DNA of 64,000 nucleotides from Caenorhabditis elegans (lineage: Eukaryota > Nematoda > Chromadorea > Rhabditida > Rhabditidae). The notes below the pieces were generated by a model. That model had not been told where the DNA came from. It was given only the letters and a program-made list of their open reading frames with translations, and made no database searches. Location: positions 10,350,501 to 10,414,500 of the forward strand of contig NC_003280.10 of NCBI RefSeq assembly GCF_000002985.6, written 5' to 3'. Positions 1 through 12,415 of this stretch are shown here, piece after piece (the first letter of the stretch is position 1; the number at the start of each line of letters is the position of its first letter). Made by a program: the position numbers and the translations under genes.

Positions 1-261
1 TCAATTTTGTATTTATTTTATCAGTATTAATAAGTTCTAACATTTAAATAAGAAAAATCAATATACCTAGCCTTTTTTAAGACAAAAAACGAAATTAAAT
101 GTAGAGAAAATCGAAATTCGAAATAAAATTAAAGACTACGATGCTCCGTTATTTTGGCTGCATGTTGTTTAGTGGCATGCGACTTTTGGAGCGAAATTCA
201 AATCTTGATATTTTTCACTTCATCAAACGGGAGTTTTTCATCGATATTTTTGAATTTTCAG

Positions 262-983
262 ATGAACTTCATACTTCTAGTGTTTCTAGCCGCTCTTTCA
301 ACGACTTGCTATTGCACCAATCCGAGACTGAAGGCTCTCTGGAACCTGGAGGAGGTCGCTGAATGCGAACTTCACTACAATGCATTGGTAAGTTCCTTTG
401 AATAAAGTTTTTTTGATGCGAAATAACTATTAAAGCACTACAATAATTATGGATGCTGGTGTGGAATCGGTGGATCTCATGAGCCTGTCGATGGAATCGA
501 TGAGTGTTGTATGCACCATGACAAGTGCTATGATGCTGCTGTCGATAATAAGGTGACTTTTTTAAAAAGAAACTTAATATCTAACACACTTGGGTCTCGC
601 CCCGCTGACAACGAAGTACTGTAACTGCACATCGTGGCGAGACCGATGCACGTAAATCCGTGCGCCTTGAAGTATGAATTCCAGGAAGTAACGATACACT
701 ATTCAATGTGTTTTTTTAGGTTTGTATGGATGTCGAAATCGAATACGTTGATGATTATTCCTGGTCATGCATGAATTCCACTGCAATTTGTTCTGGTATA
801 TAAGCTCTTTTGAGCCCGAATAATTTAAAAAGCTTTCCAGATAAAAACATGGGATGCAAAGCGGCACTTTGTGATTGTGATAAGATTGTTGTTGAGTGTT
901 GGAAAAAATTCCCGAAGCCGGAGAAAAAAGCAAAATGCAACAGAACTCTTTGGGCTCCCATCACGAAACATTTCCAACATTGA
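262..983 (+). CDS. secreted phospholipase A2
   Basis: Exons 262-387, 436-552, 720-795 and 841-983 join in frame to a protein of about 153 residues. It starts with a hydrophobic signal peptide ([18 protein letters not shown]). The secreted PLA2 calcium loop and active site are plain: YGCWCG, then [12 protein letters not shown], which contains the catalytic His and the metal-binding Asp. Further cysteines ([19 protein letters not shown]) fit the disulfide pattern of the family. Members hydrolyse the sn-2 ester of phospholipids outside the cell. The start follows a TTTTCAG acceptor by zero bases, so the mRNA is probably trans-spliced directly before the ATG. An AATAAA lies near 1097. Intron 2 carries a piece of a dispersed foldback repeat (about 590-662). 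From memory this may be C07E3.9; the family assignment is firm, the physiological role is unknown. Confidence 0.9.
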
Positions 984-1438
984 ATAATATCTAAATTCAC
1001 TTGAAAGTACTTTAAAAACTTCATGTTTTGAACTTTTCCAAAAAGTTGGTTTTTTAGAATATTGAATTGATTTTTATAAATATGGGAACATTGGAATAAA
1101 TTGGATTAATATTAATTTCTATAATACATACTTTAATCCTTTAATACTTGAAGTTGACATAAGAGTTCATATATATGTAATACTGAAAAAGAGTCTTAAT
1201 GAGTAAATTACAATTATATACCATTTCTTGTCTTTTCTCAATAAATTTTTTTTTGGTGTGTTCAAGTAGCTCCAATGTTACGTCAGGTTGTTGTTAGTCA
1301 AGTGTCACCTTCTGTTTCTCAATGACATAAATCAATGACAGGACTACCTGCAAAGAGAATAATCCTACGACATTTATTGACTGTCTTTTGTACCTTCCAC
1401 CTTCATTTCTGTTTTTTTTTCTTTTAAGACCGAAAGAA

Positions 1439-3085
1439 TGTCCCAACTTGAAAAAGTTAACAATTACGTGAGTTTCACAGCTTTATAGATTTTCCTTTTA
1501 ATTTGAAAATTTCAAGGAATATTTGAGAATAGGATAATTCTCGAAAGAATTTTGGAAAGTCTTAACGAAAATTCGATGAATTTACTGGAGTTGAGAGTGA
1601 GTTGTGTTATATGATTCTATCCAGAGGCTACTTTTTGGAAATTGCCAAAAATTGTTTTGTAGAAAACACTTTTGAATATGATAATTCTGAGATCAAATCT
1701 TCAAACTTTACAATTTCTTCAACACTGCAGTGCTTTATTGAATCCGCAACGAACATTCCAAAATGATATTTCACGATGTAGTGGAAAGCGATTTGCATGA
1801 CTGGGAATGTGACGATGATTATGTGTGTAAGTTCTGCACAGTTCGAGTGAACAATTGGAAGATAGAGATTTACCAACTTTGGCATTATTTTTTGTAAGTT
1901 TATAGTAACTACTGGTTTCCAATGCTAATTCATTTTCCAGTTTTCTCAAAGATGTGGTTGGTGTTATTGTCCGAAAGTTGAATATAGCTATCGATAGAGA
2001 TTATACTTGCGAGGGACTTCATGTTGCTGGTCTAATTGGATATGATTGTGAGTTTGACTATTATAAAATTTCAATTTTGAATACATATCTTTGTGCTCAA
2101 AACAACAATTATCAGAAACATGCAAGCTTATCGGAACTTTTTGAAACTGTTTGACTCTATAGGAACAAGTTAAAGATGTTGATGCTGCTTTTCAGACGAT
2201 AAAGTTGAAGAATACACTGGAATGTGTACTATTTGTAAACTTGGAGATTGTGGAGGGATGTGTAGACGTGTTGTAGAACATTGCAAGAAGTGTGGTCCAA
2301 TACAAGAAGGTGTATTCGAGACCCCATTTGAAAAACCTCATCATTTTGAATCACTGGAAATAACCAGCTTGTAAGTTTTTGGAAAATGCTACACAAGTTG
2401 GAACTTCCTAATCTTGGCAGTTTGCGGAAAACTGTCGATAACTGAATAAGTTGAACATTTACAGCACGATCGATTGTTTATTGTATGGAAACCGATTCCG
2501 TCCAACTTTGGTAAACTTCAAAAACGCGCCCATCACAGTTGATTCGCTCTCAATTAATGCCCCTTCTTCCGGAATCCCAAAAGTATTTCTCAGTGCTATG
2601 ATGATTTCCAAGTGGAAGGTGAAGACTCTGCATTTGGTTGTTGTTGGAAAAAACATATTAAACGAGGTTACAGTTATTGATTCTAAAAACCTGCGAGGAT
2701 TCCCCGTATGCAATGGAGGAGCTTCAGTTAAGTTTGACTGGAAAAATGCTTGAAGAAATGAGCAACAATGATTATAAAGTTAAACATTTTCGAAAGTGTT
2801 TCCCAACGAAGAAAATGAGTATAAAAATACTCTCCCAAATTGAGAATATTCAAGATATTCGAAAGCTTTGTATTCAGGAAAAGAATCTTGATCTAGCAAT
2901 CGATATAATTTGTGATAAATCATTGTTACTGAAATTTTGGGTCTCGCAAAAGAATACCCGTGGGAGCTTCTGGAAAATGAAGATGCTGTGAAGAATGACT
3001 TGGATGAGTTAAACAAACTAAGGATTACCATGAATAATGACAAGTATCAGAGCAAGATTCGGTTCCAGATTTTGTTGAATCAGTG
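1439..3085 (+). pseudogene. probable F-box-like pseudogene
   Basis: Coding-like blocks run on the plus strand but cannot be joined into one frame. Pieces seen: MSQLEKVNNY at 1439; an F-box-like helix pair (ILERILESLNENSMNLLELR) near 1530-1600; an open block at about 1627-1770 that meets TGA where a one-base shift would continue it; a Cys-rich block at about 2197-2365 (CTICKLGDCGGMC...CKKCG); a block at 2464-2690; then a frame change to 2690-2935 and another to 2935-3085, ending in FQILLNQ and a stop. Several splice sites remain good (donors near 1599, 1890, 2048 and 2368; acceptors near 1940, 2196 and 2463). At least three frame changes without splice signals argue for a pseudogene. The F-box link is weak and rests on the first helices only. 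Confidence 0.5.
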
Positions 3086-3257
3086 AAGTTTCATAATTTT
3101 GATTTCCAATCATGCATTCTTTAATCCCAAAAAAGGTTAAAAAATTTATTTGCATTTTAAAATTAATTATTGACAATTAATGAATAAATTACATTAATGC
3201 TTATCCCCATTCTTTTTTTTTGGATTTTTCAAAATTTCAGAAAAATATTCAATGCAG

Positions 3258-6200
3258 TTAATGAAGCTTGTCATAAAAGCTGACAACAGGACGTTGTCTC
3301 AATGAAAGCGTTGGCATGTACGAATCGTAGTGGAGTCTCTGGAAATTAAAAAGAGTTTTAGTTATTAGCAAGGAATCTCTGGTTACCTCTTCAAAGCACT
3401 TTTTCGAGACATTTTGATAATTTGTACCCTCTCCGACGTTTTCCGTGTCGTCCTCGTTGATGGGAATTGTTAGGCGGTTTTCCTAAAGAATATCTTTATT
3501 TAACTGAAGATAATAATACTATTCACCTTATCTCTGATGGAATCTTGACTGGCTCTTTTTCTTATCACTACAGGACTTCCATCATTAACCGCCACGTGTG
3601 TACAGTGCTCCACTGTGCAGTTCTGTGGCGGCAACACATTCTTTGCCTCGTCATCAGACGATCTTCTTTTGGCAGAAGCTCCGTAGCTTGTTTGAGCTGG
3701 AAGCACGTAGACTGGATGTCTTCCAACTTCTGGATGACGATGAAGTAGTTCATTATCGATTGCAGCAGTAGCTACAGTTACGTATGTCACGTTGTTCTTC
3801 TCTGGCTGCAACTCGTCATCGATTCCAACGATCATTCGCTTCTCGGCGTGTAGTTCGGAGACATGTGTTGGTGGAACATCATCGATGGGGTTACTGTAGA
3901 TAGAAATTATGGTGGAGGATTTGGACTCTGCGGGGACATGTATACTCAATGGTCTACGACGACGGTAACTGATTTCTGGGTAGAGATGAGTTTTTGGTTG
4001 TGGGAGAACTACCATTTGGTCAAGAGTTTGAGTGGATTTAGATTTGCTGACTGTTACCGGATGTTCTGGTGGGGAAATTATTTTTGGTGGTCTTTCTGGC
4101 ATGATTCTGGTGTAAGTTTTTGGGTAGGTACCCAAATAACTTTTCGGCTTCTCTTCATATGGAGAATCGTCATTCATAATCACACTAGACGGAGTTGGCG
4201 ATGGTTGAGGATAGTCAGACAATGGTATACTGTAGGTTGATGTTGATCTAGATCTATAGATATAATGCTGAAGGGGAGTTCCCGGGATGTCTTGATCAAG
4301 ACTAATCTGGTGGAGCTTTTGAGGGGGAGTGCGTCTAGACGGGGTAACAAGAGTACGGGAAATAGGTTTTTCGAGAGGAGGGGTACTGTATATTGGAGTT
4401 GACCTAGGCCTAGACACCTTAAACGGGGTCCACGGAACGTCCTGTTGAAGACGAGTCAAATGGAGCTTGGGAGGCATACGAACAGAAGATGGAGACACCA
4501 GGCTACGCGTTGAAGTACTATCTACTGATGGGGTATTATAGACGGATGAAGCGCGGGATCTAGAAATATAATGCTGCAATGGAGTACTAGGAACTTCAGG
4601 TTGGAGTGGGGTTAGATGAAGTTTTGCAGCCATTGTTACCGATGGTGGAGGGGTATATCTAGATGGGGAGACTACATTCCTATCCTCTGGTGGAGTACTA
4701 TAGATCGGGGTAGATCTAGGTCTGGAGATGTAGTGGTTGAGTGGTGTTCCAGGAACTTCACGCTCCAGATGAGTTAGGTGCATTTTTGGAGATGAAGAAG
4801 GAGGGGGAGTGTATCTAGATGGGGAAGCTACTGTTCGGGTCGAAGCCTCCTCGACTGGCGGAACGCTATAGGTGGATGAAGAGCGAGATCTATAAATGTA
4901 GTGCTGTAGTGGAGTTCCAGGAACTTCTGGTTCAAGTCGAGTCAAATATATTGTTGAAGACACAGGTGGATTAACTGCACGAGGAATCACAATAGGCTCT
5001 TCTGGAGGTGTACTGTAAACTGGTCTTGGTCTTGCCACGCATGAGTACAGCGGAACATGTGGTACCTCCTTCTGAAGTCTAGTTAAATAGATTTTTGGTT
5101 GTGGAGAACGAGGAGCACTGGCGGTTGATGGTGGTCTACTGTAAAGTGGTCGCCTGGACAATGGAGCCCGCTGAACTTCCTGCTCAAGAGGAGTTAAATA
5201 AAGCTCTGATGGGGGAGAACGAGGTGGACTAATCGTAGATGGAGGTCTATCGTATAGTGGTCTTCTAGGTACCGGAGCACGAGGGATATATTCAACCGAT
5301 GAAGCAGTACTAATAGTTGACGGTGGTCGACTGTAGAGGGGTCTTCTAGGTAGGGGAGACGTTGGAACATCTCTTTGAAGATTGGTATGATAAATTGGAG
5401 TACTGCTTCTTGATGGAGGGGGTGAATATTTTTTGTTCTGATTTGAGAATGGTATGACTATGATTCTAGAGTCTCCGGGATCACTGTACTCAGGCTGTCG
5501 GATCACAGATCGTTCAAGAGGGACTGGCGGAATTTCTTTTTGAAGCGGAGTTTTTGAATAACGATAGGTAGGTCTAGGAATGACTATGGGCTCTTGTTTC
5601 AGATTATTTGTAGCAGTAGTACGATAGACTGAGGTCATCGTAATTTTGTCCATCGAATGATACGACTGACTTAAAGGGATGCTAGAAACGCGAGAGTTGG
5701 TTGGCTTAGTCTGGCTGGGTTTAGATATTCTACGATAGATTGGTGTTTCTTGGGGAACCTTGTCGAGAGCTGTAGTTGAGTTTGATGAGAATGGGATTAT
5801 GACTGTTCGAGGACTGTCGGATCTACGATCCACTTTAACAGGAATCACATAGGTACTATTAGATGATGGTGGGATTGGAGGAGATGTTTGAATACGGACA
5901 CGGTGGCTCATTGGCGTTGGAGTTATGGAACGTGGACTTTTTTGGACTGGGACTTCATCATAGGTTGGGATACGACAATACAGACTATGGACACTAGGGC
6001 TACGAGGAATCTGATCATATTTTGGAAGTTTCGAGGCTCGAGAACATGTTGAAGCTAAGGAAGTTCGAGAAGAGGTTTTTGAAGCTTCAGAAGCTCGGGA
6101 GTACATTGTATTCCTGGGAACTTCGTCATACTTTGGGAGTTTAGTACCTCTTGAGTAGGTGGCGTATGGTTTTACCGATGTTTCTTTCAGCTTTGAAGCT

Positions 6201-7002
6201 TTCGAGTAAGTTGTACTTCTAGGTGGTTCAGGGGTATCTCCATAAGTGGTATAGGTAGTGACAGTGGTAGTTTTACAGTATTGGGCTTTGGGGGTTCGTT
6301 CATACCTTGGACTCATCGGTGGAATGTAGCGTGGCATTGGATGTGGATCGACTTCCGATTGACGTGGCAACGGGGATACTCTGCCACCAAACACTGAAGA
6401 TCGCTTCGGATAGTTTGGTGGAGACTGCTTGCTGGGAACTTCACGGCGTTGAAGTTCAGGGGATGGATCGATTGGAACTTGGTCGTAGCGGCGAGTGGAA
6501 GAAGTTGGAATTGAGAATTGTCGGCCTTCATTAACTTCGGTCATTGGTTTCAGTGCGAAATAAGTGGCTGGATCAGATGGAGAAGCATGTTTCATCGAAT
6601 CGTAATGATTGAACTCATTGTACAAGTTTCCTTGTGGTGCAGGTTGGTTTTGGCGGTACGCATCGATGATTGGCTGGAAATTGGGTTTTAAAATCATTCA
6701 GTCATCAAATAAAATACCTCTCGACTCTCGTGTTGTCTGATTCTCAACGTTTCCAACTCGACCTCTCTCTTCCTCAACTGCTCTCTTCGGATCCGGTCAC
6801 GAAGCTCATCCTCTCGAAAATCAAACGGCTCAGCGGTTTCTGTGGACTGAAAAGTGAAAGTTAGTCTTGATTTATCCTTAGGTAAGTTTCTCACAAATTG
6901 TGCATCAGTCTGATGTTCTCTGCTCACTCTTCGTACTCCTCTAACTGGCGTCTTCTCGCCTCCTTCCGGGTTCCGAAGATCGTAGGATTGACTATGTCCC
7001 AT
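3258..7002 (-). CDS. 1202-residue Pro/Ser/Arg/Tyr-rich repeat protein
   Basis: Four exons on the minus strand (7002-6718, 6673-3527, 3482-3387, 3338-3258) join in frame to 1202 residues. The start MGHSQSYD fits the N-myristoylation pattern MGxxxS and follows a TTTTTCAG acceptor at 7019, probably a trans-splice site. Residues about 60-95 are charged and helical (EDELRDRIRREQLRKREVE). The giant second exon is low complexity: Pro, Ser, Thr, Arg and Tyr with phrases such as RSTPIYSTPP, PKYDEVPR and IVIPFS. Residues about 466-914 hold roughly nine degenerate copies of a 40-50 residue unit built around LTxLxxEVPxTPLxHYIxRxRS, followed by YSxPP. No enzyme motif or membrane helix is seen. It could be a scaffold or cytoskeletal linker; this is a guess from composition. 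From memory possibly C07E3.3. Confidence 0.82.
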
Positions 7003-7018
7003 TGTTTCTGCTAGCGGT

Positions 7019-10000
7019 CTGAAAAATAAAAATGAATTTGCAAACATTAGGAAAACTCTGAAAGTGTAGCAAAGAAGTATATTTAAAACACCGAATTGGA
7101 AGCTGTTGCTTCTGTTCTGTATATATAAAAAATGACGAATATGAGCTATAAAAAGAAAATCAGAAGGAATTGTGGAAAATATTATTCCTCAAGAAACTGA
7201 ATGATCATCGAGTAAGCGGAGTTTAGGTGTATTGATGTCTCTTAAAAAGTACGAACGAAGACGAGTCAGATGACAAACTCCCTCCCACCGCAACCATTAA
7301 ACAACCATCATAAGCAACCTAAAACAAACAGGGAGAAATGGAGAAAAAACATTTTGAGTCACTCTCTTCTACCATTTTATGGAAAAATATATGGAGAAAG
7401 AAAGAAATAGAGAGTTTTGTGAGTGAGAAAATAAACAAGAATCATTTTATGAGCAGAGTTTGGAAAAAAAATTATTCGCATTTTTTCCTCTAAAATCTTA
7501 CACAAGAAATAATATACAAAAAGTTTTAAGATAGAGCGTGAGAAAAAGGCTCAAAAGTAGGCTTCAATTGTAGGCCGATATTTAGAAAAATTACACAATT
7601 TTCATACCTCGGAAAGACATTTTTTAATGTGTTGTAAATTTACTCATAATGATCAAATGTTTTGATAAAACACTTCAAATAAACATTTCGATCTTCTTTT
7701 TCATTAAAAGTTTTGAAAAATTACCAAAATTTCCAAAACTTTCGTTTGGAAATTTGGACAGACCTCAAAATGGTGTTAATTAACACGATTAAGAAATGAA
7801 AATACGGAAATTAGCGAGAAAGTGAGTGACAGGCGGAATAACAACGACACACATAAAAAGTAAATTATCTGATTGACATATACACATATATTTTCACGCA
7901 CTTTGCTTGATCCACCGACATGATTTCAATCCCTGGAGACAAATTCTAATTAGAGACCGTAGGAGACTAAGTGATTTAGAGAGATTGTCAAGCGGAAACC
8001 GTACAAAAAGCGGTGCGCAACATCGAATTGTTGCTGGGGGTTGCAAAAAAGTTTTTCTATTCCTAGATATCTGATTTATTAAGTTTTTACAAGATAAGGA
8101 GATATTTTGGATAGTAGGGTTTGAATAATTTAACTTGGGGTAATGTCTAATAGTAAGTTTCGAATTCAAGTTCAATTTAAAGTAGACAGAGCATTCATAG
8201 TTTTGAGCATTTTTAAAAATATATTCAACGCGTTTTAAATTTAGTCTTCGCAGAAACTTATGAATAGCAAGAACTGAGTAATTACCTATCTAGTTTTAAA
8301 TGTTCTAATATCAAAAAGTTCAAAGAATGCTAAAAATCATACGTCACACTTCCTATGTTCAAATGACATATGAAATGAGTCAAAAAGTGAGCACAGGGGG
8401 AAGTGCACACAAGAACTCGGTGTTTTGTCAGTTCTTCGGATTATTATTATTGTTAGTGAGTTTGACGAAAGAAGAGTCGAGTGACCGATTGGAACGATCA
8501 TCAGGGAAGTTTCAAGCAGATTTGGGAATTTTAAAACTTGCTTTTAAAGTATTGAACATTTCGAGTTAATTTAATGTTTGCCGTGGCGCTGTTTTGGCAA
8601 GAGTACAAGACTGCTTATTTCAGTATGATGATACAACTTTTTGATTCAAAACTTGATATGGAAGTGTAGAAAAATATATGTTTAATCTGATAATAATATT
8701 TATTTTTGTTTAAAAAATTGAAAAATAATTGAAATTGTGCCAAAAACTTTTAACGGTAGGTTTTTTAAATATTTTTTAAACAAAAACCAATATTATTTCA
8801 AATGAAAACTTATATTCTCTTACATTTCTATGTATATTAATTTTTGAATCGAAACGTTGGACTATCATACTGAAATAAAAAGGTTGTGTTCGTTTGCCAA
8901 GAATGACCCTGGTTTAAGACGTTATTCAGGATTTTTTTATTCTGAAATTCAAAACTATAATAAAAATAATAACTGGGGAATGACACAGTGTTGGAAGAAA
9001 ATCAAACTGAAAGGTGTTCTGAGTCACAACACAAAAATGGTGGAAAAATAGTGAAAACGGGGCAAAAAGACACCGATGGAGGGAGTGGCGTTGTGTTGAC
9101 TCAGAAGAATAAGAAGAGTGGCGGTGAATTGTTGAGTGATGAAAGAGAGAAAAAGTAGAAGCATTAAAGAGTTATAGTTCGTTTGTTATTCTTATCAGTT
9201 GCATTTTGACCATGTTTATTCAAAACATGTTTGGACAATTGGGTGGGGAACGCGGTGATAACATACTTTGGCAAGAATGTAGGTAGGCAGTTGGCTGACA
9301 AAGCTGACAAAAGTTTTACAGTAAAACCGGGATCAAATTATAATTTCATTAAACTTCAGATTTTGGTTTTCATAGAGCCCAATTGTGCACAATCATGACT
9401 GGCACTTTCTCAAAGCTACGAATTACTTTAGATTTAAAAAAATTAAATTTTTATTTTAAAACAACCCTAGACATATCTGTAGAAAACTGCGATAATTTTT
9501 TAATCCTGTTCGTTTATTTTTGGTTTCGGAAAAACGAGCGCTCTTTTTCTGCCTGTAATAAATGAAAAATCTAATTTTAAGGTAATCTGAACGATTTTTT
9601 AGCACTTAAATCCGAAACTCACAATAATTCCAAATGTATGTATATATTCACGATTGCCTTAGAAACCACAAAAAACGTATGTAAATAGTGGGAAAAACGT
9701 ATTATTCATAAAACTGTGTGTGTATATTTTATTCATATATTTATTTGGCAAAAGAGAGGAGTGAGACCATAAAAATTGAAGTTTATACGCACTTTATGTC
9801 ATTCAAAAGAAAATCATTCAACGGAATGGCAAAATATTGAAATTTGAAAAATGAACAATAAATGAGGGAAATGTTTCAAAAGGAAGGCACGACGGACTGG
9901 AGATGATGGAGCAGACGCAGTCAAGGAGAGTACCGTACGGTAGGGACGAATGACATCCTGGATTTGAGATGGAGTCAGAGGATCCTTGGGGTGGTCGCTG

Positions 10001-10370
10001 GGAAGGCAGCTGTGAGATGAGAAGACGCTGAAATAGAAGGAATTTATTTAAAAATCAGTTATTCAATTACCTTGTTTTACTAGTTTTTAACTTTCCTTTG
10101 ATCGGCGTAGAAACTGTGTGCATATGGAATATCTTTTGATCAATTTTTCACCAAAAAAAATTCAAAAAGTAAATTCGATTAAAATCGACGTGAACTTTTC
10201 CAACATTTATTTTTTGTTTTCTCCCCCTTTATTCCACGTCGATTCCATCACACACAACTTTTCCAAAGTTTGTTATTTCTCAATCTCCCACTATTATTGG
10301 GAAACGTAAAGAATCTCAAAAAGGTTTGGATTACAAAGTCAATTTTGATTTGAGAAGAAAGTAACAAAGG
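7019..10370. other. divergent intergenic region
   Basis: This 3.35 kb AT-rich stretch lies between two divergently transcribed genes and must hold both promoters. No coding exon is convincing; the short open frames here have poor composition and no splice partners. A foldback repeat sits at about 8594-8907. A purine-rich strip (about 9890-10020) reads like transcribed or regulatory sequence but shows no open frame. Confidence 0.5.
8594..8907. repeat. imperfect inverted repeat, MITE-like
   Basis: The left end (TTGGCAAGAGTACAAGACTG, then TTATTTCAGTATGAT) returns inverted at the right end (ATCATACTGAAATAAAAAGG, then TTTGCCAAGAATG). The interior is also roughly self-complementary around 8700-8790 (TTTTTGTTTAAAAAATTG against TTTTTTAAACAAAAACC). 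No transposase reading frame is present. It fits a non-autonomous foldback element. Confidence 0.6.
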
Positions 10371-12415
10371 ATGGAAAAGAAGGAGAAGAAGTCAGTGATT
10401 CAAAGAGTGAAAAAGACGCTTCGGCAGAGGAGCAAAAGTACGGACGCTAGCAGTGAACAGAAGAAAGGGACGAAGACTGTTGAGTGAGTTGAGAACTTTC
10501 AGGAGTTTTATCATCTTTCTAGCGTGGTCTCTAACTTGTAAAAGGGATATAGTGAGAAGAACTGCACTACAAAATTAGAGATCTGCGCTAAAAAGGATAG
10601 GGTGTTTGCCGATAATGTTTGCAAAAAAAAATTTTTCAGCGACGCTGAAGCTCCCTCGAAAATTACCAGAGTGAAGGCGGCAATCACGAATCGTACAAGA
10701 TCCATAGGAATCAAGATCTCAATTTCGGTAGACTTTCGGTTTCCTGTTGCTCCATGATAATTGTTCCATATTTTCAGAAAGAGTGCAATACGACAACCAG
10801 TAGAAGTCATTCTCGGGAGTCGAATCAAAAGACGAAAAACTCCGTTCTGAGTTCAGTAGACATGGAAGAGGACCCAGAAGCACCTGTGCAGACCCTGGAT
10901 TTGATGATGATTGAGATCAAGAAGGAAGAGCTGAAAGAGAAGAAAGAGAAGGAGAAGACAGATGAAGAGAAACGGGAGAGAAAGGAGGATAAGAGAGAAG
11001 ATAAGAAAGAAGAAAAGAAAGAAGATAAGAAAGAAGAAAAGAAAGAAGTGAGGAAGGACTGCCGGGAAAATTCGATGTATTCCATGGAAAGGTCGGATGA
11101 GAAGGCGGTGAAGAAGAAGCACTCGAAGAAGCACTCGAAGCAGAAAACAAAGATGTGGCTGGGAATGCCTTCTGCGCTCAACTTCTGCAACAAGAACAAT
11201 GGTGAGAGCTTTTGGAGGAGTCTACCGATCATCTATAAACTTTGCTTTCAGACATCCAAAAGATTCGAGAAGAATTTGGGTTCCTCGACTCGCTTGTCTG
11301 CAACAAGACCACTGAAGATTTTGAAGCAAACAAAGTTCGAAATCGTGAAGGGGTAAGCTGATTGGAGACAAGGTTTTCCTGAATATAAAAATTTCAGTGT
11401 CCGAAGATCTACGATGAAAATCGGGTTCAACTGAATCGTCCAGGACACGAGGATGTCAACTACATCAACGCCAGTGTCATCACCTTGAAAGATGTAAGTA
11501 GAAGGATGGCTTGCGTGCCTGCCTACGTGCATCTTGTTGTCCTATATTTTGTCATTTTCCAGTTCGAGCACAAGCTAATCGTCGCCCAACTTCCCCAGAT
11601 GGAAAACGAAAGTTTCGTGGAAGACTTTTGGTACATGATCTACCAGGAACAGATAAATCTTGTCTACTTGATGGTCCCGGATGACAAGCTGAAGAACACC
11701 ACGACTTCTTTGTTCAACGACGAGAATGGTGGCTATCAATACACTGGAAAGATGTTTATCAACAATCGGCGTGCCGACGTTTCTGGAGATCCAAAGGAAT
11801 ATACGATTGAAGTATTGCCCGAAGGAAATTCAGATTCTGTCATATGCCAGGTATGGTCTCAAGAACATAACATAAACAGGAAAAATCAAATTTAGGTTCA
11901 TCATCATGCTCCATGGAAGCATCTACAGCAACCACCAAAAACTCTTCCGATCATCAAAATGATTCACCAATTTCTTTCGGAGAAGCAGGTGCAAAACGCT
12001 GGAGTCTGCGTGGTCAGCTTGTTCGGATGCGGTCGTGCGTGCAGCTTCATTGGTGCTCTCTATGCAATCAACCAGCTCAATAATGGAATTGAGCCCAATG
12101 TAACTAAGAACCTAGTTGAATGCTTTACAATAATTTTATTTCAGATTTGCGAGATCATGAAGAATATCAAACAGCAGCGTCCAGGAGGAGTCGAATCTTT
12201 TGCTCAATGCGCTAGTATCTATGCAATTGTGTTTGACTACATTGCGGTAACTTACTATTTTGGAGATAAACTATAACTATTTCAATTTTCAGCGCAAACG
12301 TGGCGGAAAGAAGGCTCCCGTAAACAAGGACATCAATCGATTCATTGATGAGCTCGCCGAGATCTCCCCAGCATGCTCCCCGACAAAAGGGATGCCTTTG
12401 AGCACTGAGCTATAA
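10371..12415 (+). CDS. protein tyrosine phosphatase-like, catalytically dead
   Basis: Nine exons (10371-10483, 10640-10727, 10778-11201, 11252-11352, 11398-11493, 11563-11850, 11896-12099, 12145-12246, 12293-12415) join to 512 residues. Residues 1-110 are basic and Ser-rich. About 114-162 is an extreme Lys/Glu run (KEDKREDKKEEKKEDK), likely a charged helix. A PTP domain follows: KVRNREGCPKIYDENRVQL, then NYINASVI, the substrate Tyr-Ile-Asn motif. Where active PTPs have HCxxGxGR, this protein reads VVSLFGCGRACSFIG (about 409-423): the nucleophilic Cys is Leu412, the His is Ser411, and the loop is one residue short. No WPD acid loop is seen either (HHHAPWKHLQQPP). It is therefore expected to bind rather than hydrolyse phosphotyrosine. 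AATAAA near 12477. From memory possibly C07E3.4. Confidence 0.9.

Noticed and set aside
3863-4240. Plus-strand open frame rich in Trp
   Set aside because: Antisense shadow of the Pro/Ser/Tyr-rich exon of the minus-strand gene.
10825-11232. Minus-strand Ser/Phe-rich open frames
   Set aside because: Antisense shadows of the Lys/Glu-rich exon of the phosphatase-like gene.
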